DNA from: Chromatiaceae bacterium | GTDB lineage: Bacteria; Pseudomonadota; Gammaproteobacteria; Chromatiales; Chromatiaceae | Assembly (NCBI GenBank): GCA_013426805.1 | Contig: JACDZG010000086.1 | Span: 1-32,916, forward strand | Direction of reading: 5' to 3' | DNA: 32,916 nt | In this document: positions 31,703-32,916 of the stretch, one piece after another | How the letters are laid out: every line of letters starts with the position of its first letter | Position numbering within the stretch: position 1 is the first letter of the stretch | Made by a program: the position numbers and the translations under genes | Notes under the pieces: generated by a model | Told to the model about the DNA's origin: nothing | Database searches by the model: none | The model's input: the letters and a program-made list of their open reading frames with translations, nothing else

Positions 31703-32179
31703 ATGACAACCGAGACTTATTCCCGTCTGCTGGCGGCAGTGGACTTCGAACCGAACGGTGAGCCGGTCATCGACCGCGCCCAGCGGCTGCGCGCCTTGTT
31801 TGGAGCGCGCCTGACCCTGCTGCATGTGCTGGAGCATGTTCCGCCAGCGCCGGATTATATGCCGCTCGGCTTCGGCGGGGACTTGCCGACCCCGGATGAC
31901 CTGGGGCTGGAGCAGGAGCTCGTGGATATCGCCTGTCGGCAACTGGACGTCCTGGGCGAACGTTTGGGCGTCGCGCCGGTCGACCGTCTGGTCCGGGTCG
32001 GTCCCACCAGTCATACCATCGACGAAGTCGCCGATGAAATCGCCGCCGACTTGGTGATCATCGGCAGCCACGGTCGCCATGGTTTCCTGGGGCTGTTCGG
32101 CTCGACCGCCAAAGCGGTGCTGCGCAGCGTCAAATGCGATGTGCTGTGTGTGAAGCTGCAGGATGCAGCGCCGACCTGA
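31703..32179 (+). CDS. Universal stress protein (UspA family)
   Basis: This 158-residue soluble protein has the USP fold. It begins with the first strand YSRLLAAVDFEP, has a second strand ARLTLLHVLEHVPP, and ends with ADLVIIGSHGRHGFLGLFGSTAKAVLRSVKCDVLCVKL. The GSHG...GST loop resembles the ATP-binding motif of many family members but has one residue fewer than the usual G-2x-G-9x-G(S/T) spacing, so nucleotide binding is uncertain. ATG 31703 was chosen because it precedes the first strand and has GAGG about six bases upstream. It is a single gene, divergent from pycA; its trigger and partner are unknown. Confidence 0.9.
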   Translation: MTTETYSRLLAAVDFEPNGEPVIDRAQRLRALFGARLTLLHVLEHVPPAPDYMPLGFGGDLPTPDDLGLEQELVDIACRQLDVLGERLGVAPVDRLVRVGPTSHTIDEVADEIAADLVIIGSHGRHGFLGLFGSTAKAVLRSVKCDVLCVKLQDAAPT

Positions 32180-32251
32180 ATAGACCGGCGCAAACGCATC
32201 GACCGGATCACGCGGGATGTTCGTTCGGTTTCAGGGGGCGATAGCGCCTTC

Positions 32252-32773
32252 TCATCCGAACGAATTCTCAATTAACTGGGTGACTTCCTGCGTGATGCGT
32301 TCGTTCATCGTCTCGGGCAGCCTGAACCGGTCATACATCCCGTTCTGACCATTGAACAGCAGCATCATCTGGCGGCCAAGGTCGTGCGGATCGTCGAACT
32401 GCCAGCCGACCATGTCGGCGCTGCCCCGGACATACTGACCCCGGCACATGAGCCGCAGAACGTGCAGGACGGTATCGCCCACCTTCTCGCAGAAATGCAA
32501 CCAATAGGGCCACTCCGCCGTCACGTCCAGGAAGAAGGAGCGGATCTCCGGGATCTCCGCGGTTTCGCGCGGGTCCTGATCCCAGCCATCGAAATAGAAG
32601 GTCAGCTTGCCTTCCCACTTGAGGGCCGCCTCGCGGGTGCCTGAGAGCAGTGAGAGCTTTTCGAGCAGCGGGCGGATGTCGCCGGTGTCCACCGACTCGC
32701 GGGTGATGGCGATCACCACGAGCTCATCTTTTGCCGGGGAGAAATGGGCCAGCGGGTACTTGGGTTTTTTCAT
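32252..32773 (-). CDS. Unknown 173-residue protein
   Basis: I do not recognise a family. The frame is intact, starts with ATG 32773 (MKKPKYPLAHFSPAKDELVV) and ends LIENSFG. It looks soluble and mixed alpha/beta, with many aromatic residues in the middle (KLTFYFDGWDQDP, AEWPYWLHFCEKVGD) and a helical stretch TVLHVLRLMCRG. There is no signal peptide or membrane helix. It is convergent with the stress-protein gene and about 70 bp from it. The following 143 bases to the window end show no further gene I can support. Confidence 0.65.
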   Translation of the reverse strand: MKKPKYPLAHFSPAKDELVVIAITRESVDTGDIRPLLEKLSLLSGTREAALKWEGKLTFYFDGWDQDPRETAEIPEIRSFFLDVTAEWPYWLHFCEKVGDTVLHVLRLMCRGQYVRGSADMVGWQFDDPHDLGRQMMLLFNGQNGMYDRFRLPETMNERITQEVTQLIENSFG

Positions 32774-32916
32774 GGTGTCAGTGGTGCAGGCGCCGCACCC
32801 GCGGCAGATCGGTCCGCTAGTCTACAAAATCCTGCAGGTGCGCGCTCCGGTCGCGCGGCCACCGGGTGCGATCCAAACTGATGTGGTTGCCGGAACTGTC
32901 ACGCGGCTTGCTTAAC

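Noticed and set aside
32607-32915. Forward frame running to the window end.
   Set aside because: Its first half is antisense to the unknown gene at 32252-32773, and no ribosome binding site or family feature is visible.

Overview
The window is GC-rich, gene-dense DNA that most resembles a gammaproteobacterium, possibly a purple sulfur bacterium (Chromatiaceae). This is inferred from the gene content: an Rnf complex operon containing pyruvate:ferredoxin oxidoreductase, a two-subunit pyruvate carboxylase, a DUF6399-type transposase, and many small GC-rich intergenic repeats. No rRNA, tRNA, CRISPR array or phage module was seen.

Layout: 56-1974 is an insertion-sequence-like unit with a large transposase and 23-bp imperfect inverted ends. 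A reverse-strand anion/arsenite-type permease follows (2114-3358). After a 540-bp AT-rich regulatory region comes the main system, 3900-15641: rnfB, a giant pyruvate:ferredoxin oxidoreductase (1634 aa, fused to its own C-terminal ferredoxin), rnfC, rnfD, rnfG, rnfE, rnfA, an unlisted 58-aa Cys-rich membrane protein, and a plant-type ferredoxin-NADP reductase. Together these could couple pyruvate oxidation or synthesis, ferredoxin, NADH, NADPH and an ion gradient.

From 15670 to 19615 two inverted copies of an 82-bp repeat bracket a patchwork: a Fic-domain AMPylase (probably leaderless), a degraded AAA ATPase, an unknown 173-aa protein, a cold-shock protein with a long leader, and the 5' remnant of another gene. 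Next is a reverse-strand tetR-MFP-RND efflux operon (19574-24706), whose last codons are supplied by the repeat. A TauD-type dioxygenase follows (24933-25856). A secreted SBBP-repeat gene (26209-28052) is broken by an internal rearrangement and an 11-C homopolymer, and has a perfect CRP-type palindrome upstream. The right end holds pyruvate carboxylase subunits B and A on the reverse strand, a divergent universal stress protein, and an unknown reverse-strand gene.

The strongest leads are: (i) the Rnf operon with embedded PFOR-ferredoxin fusion; (ii) the 58-aa Cys-rich membrane protein overlapping rnfA, a candidate assembly factor for the RnfA/RnfE iron-sulfur centre; (iii) the 82-bp repeats whose centres differ in sequence but stay self-complementary; and (iv) the poly-C tract in the SBBP gene.
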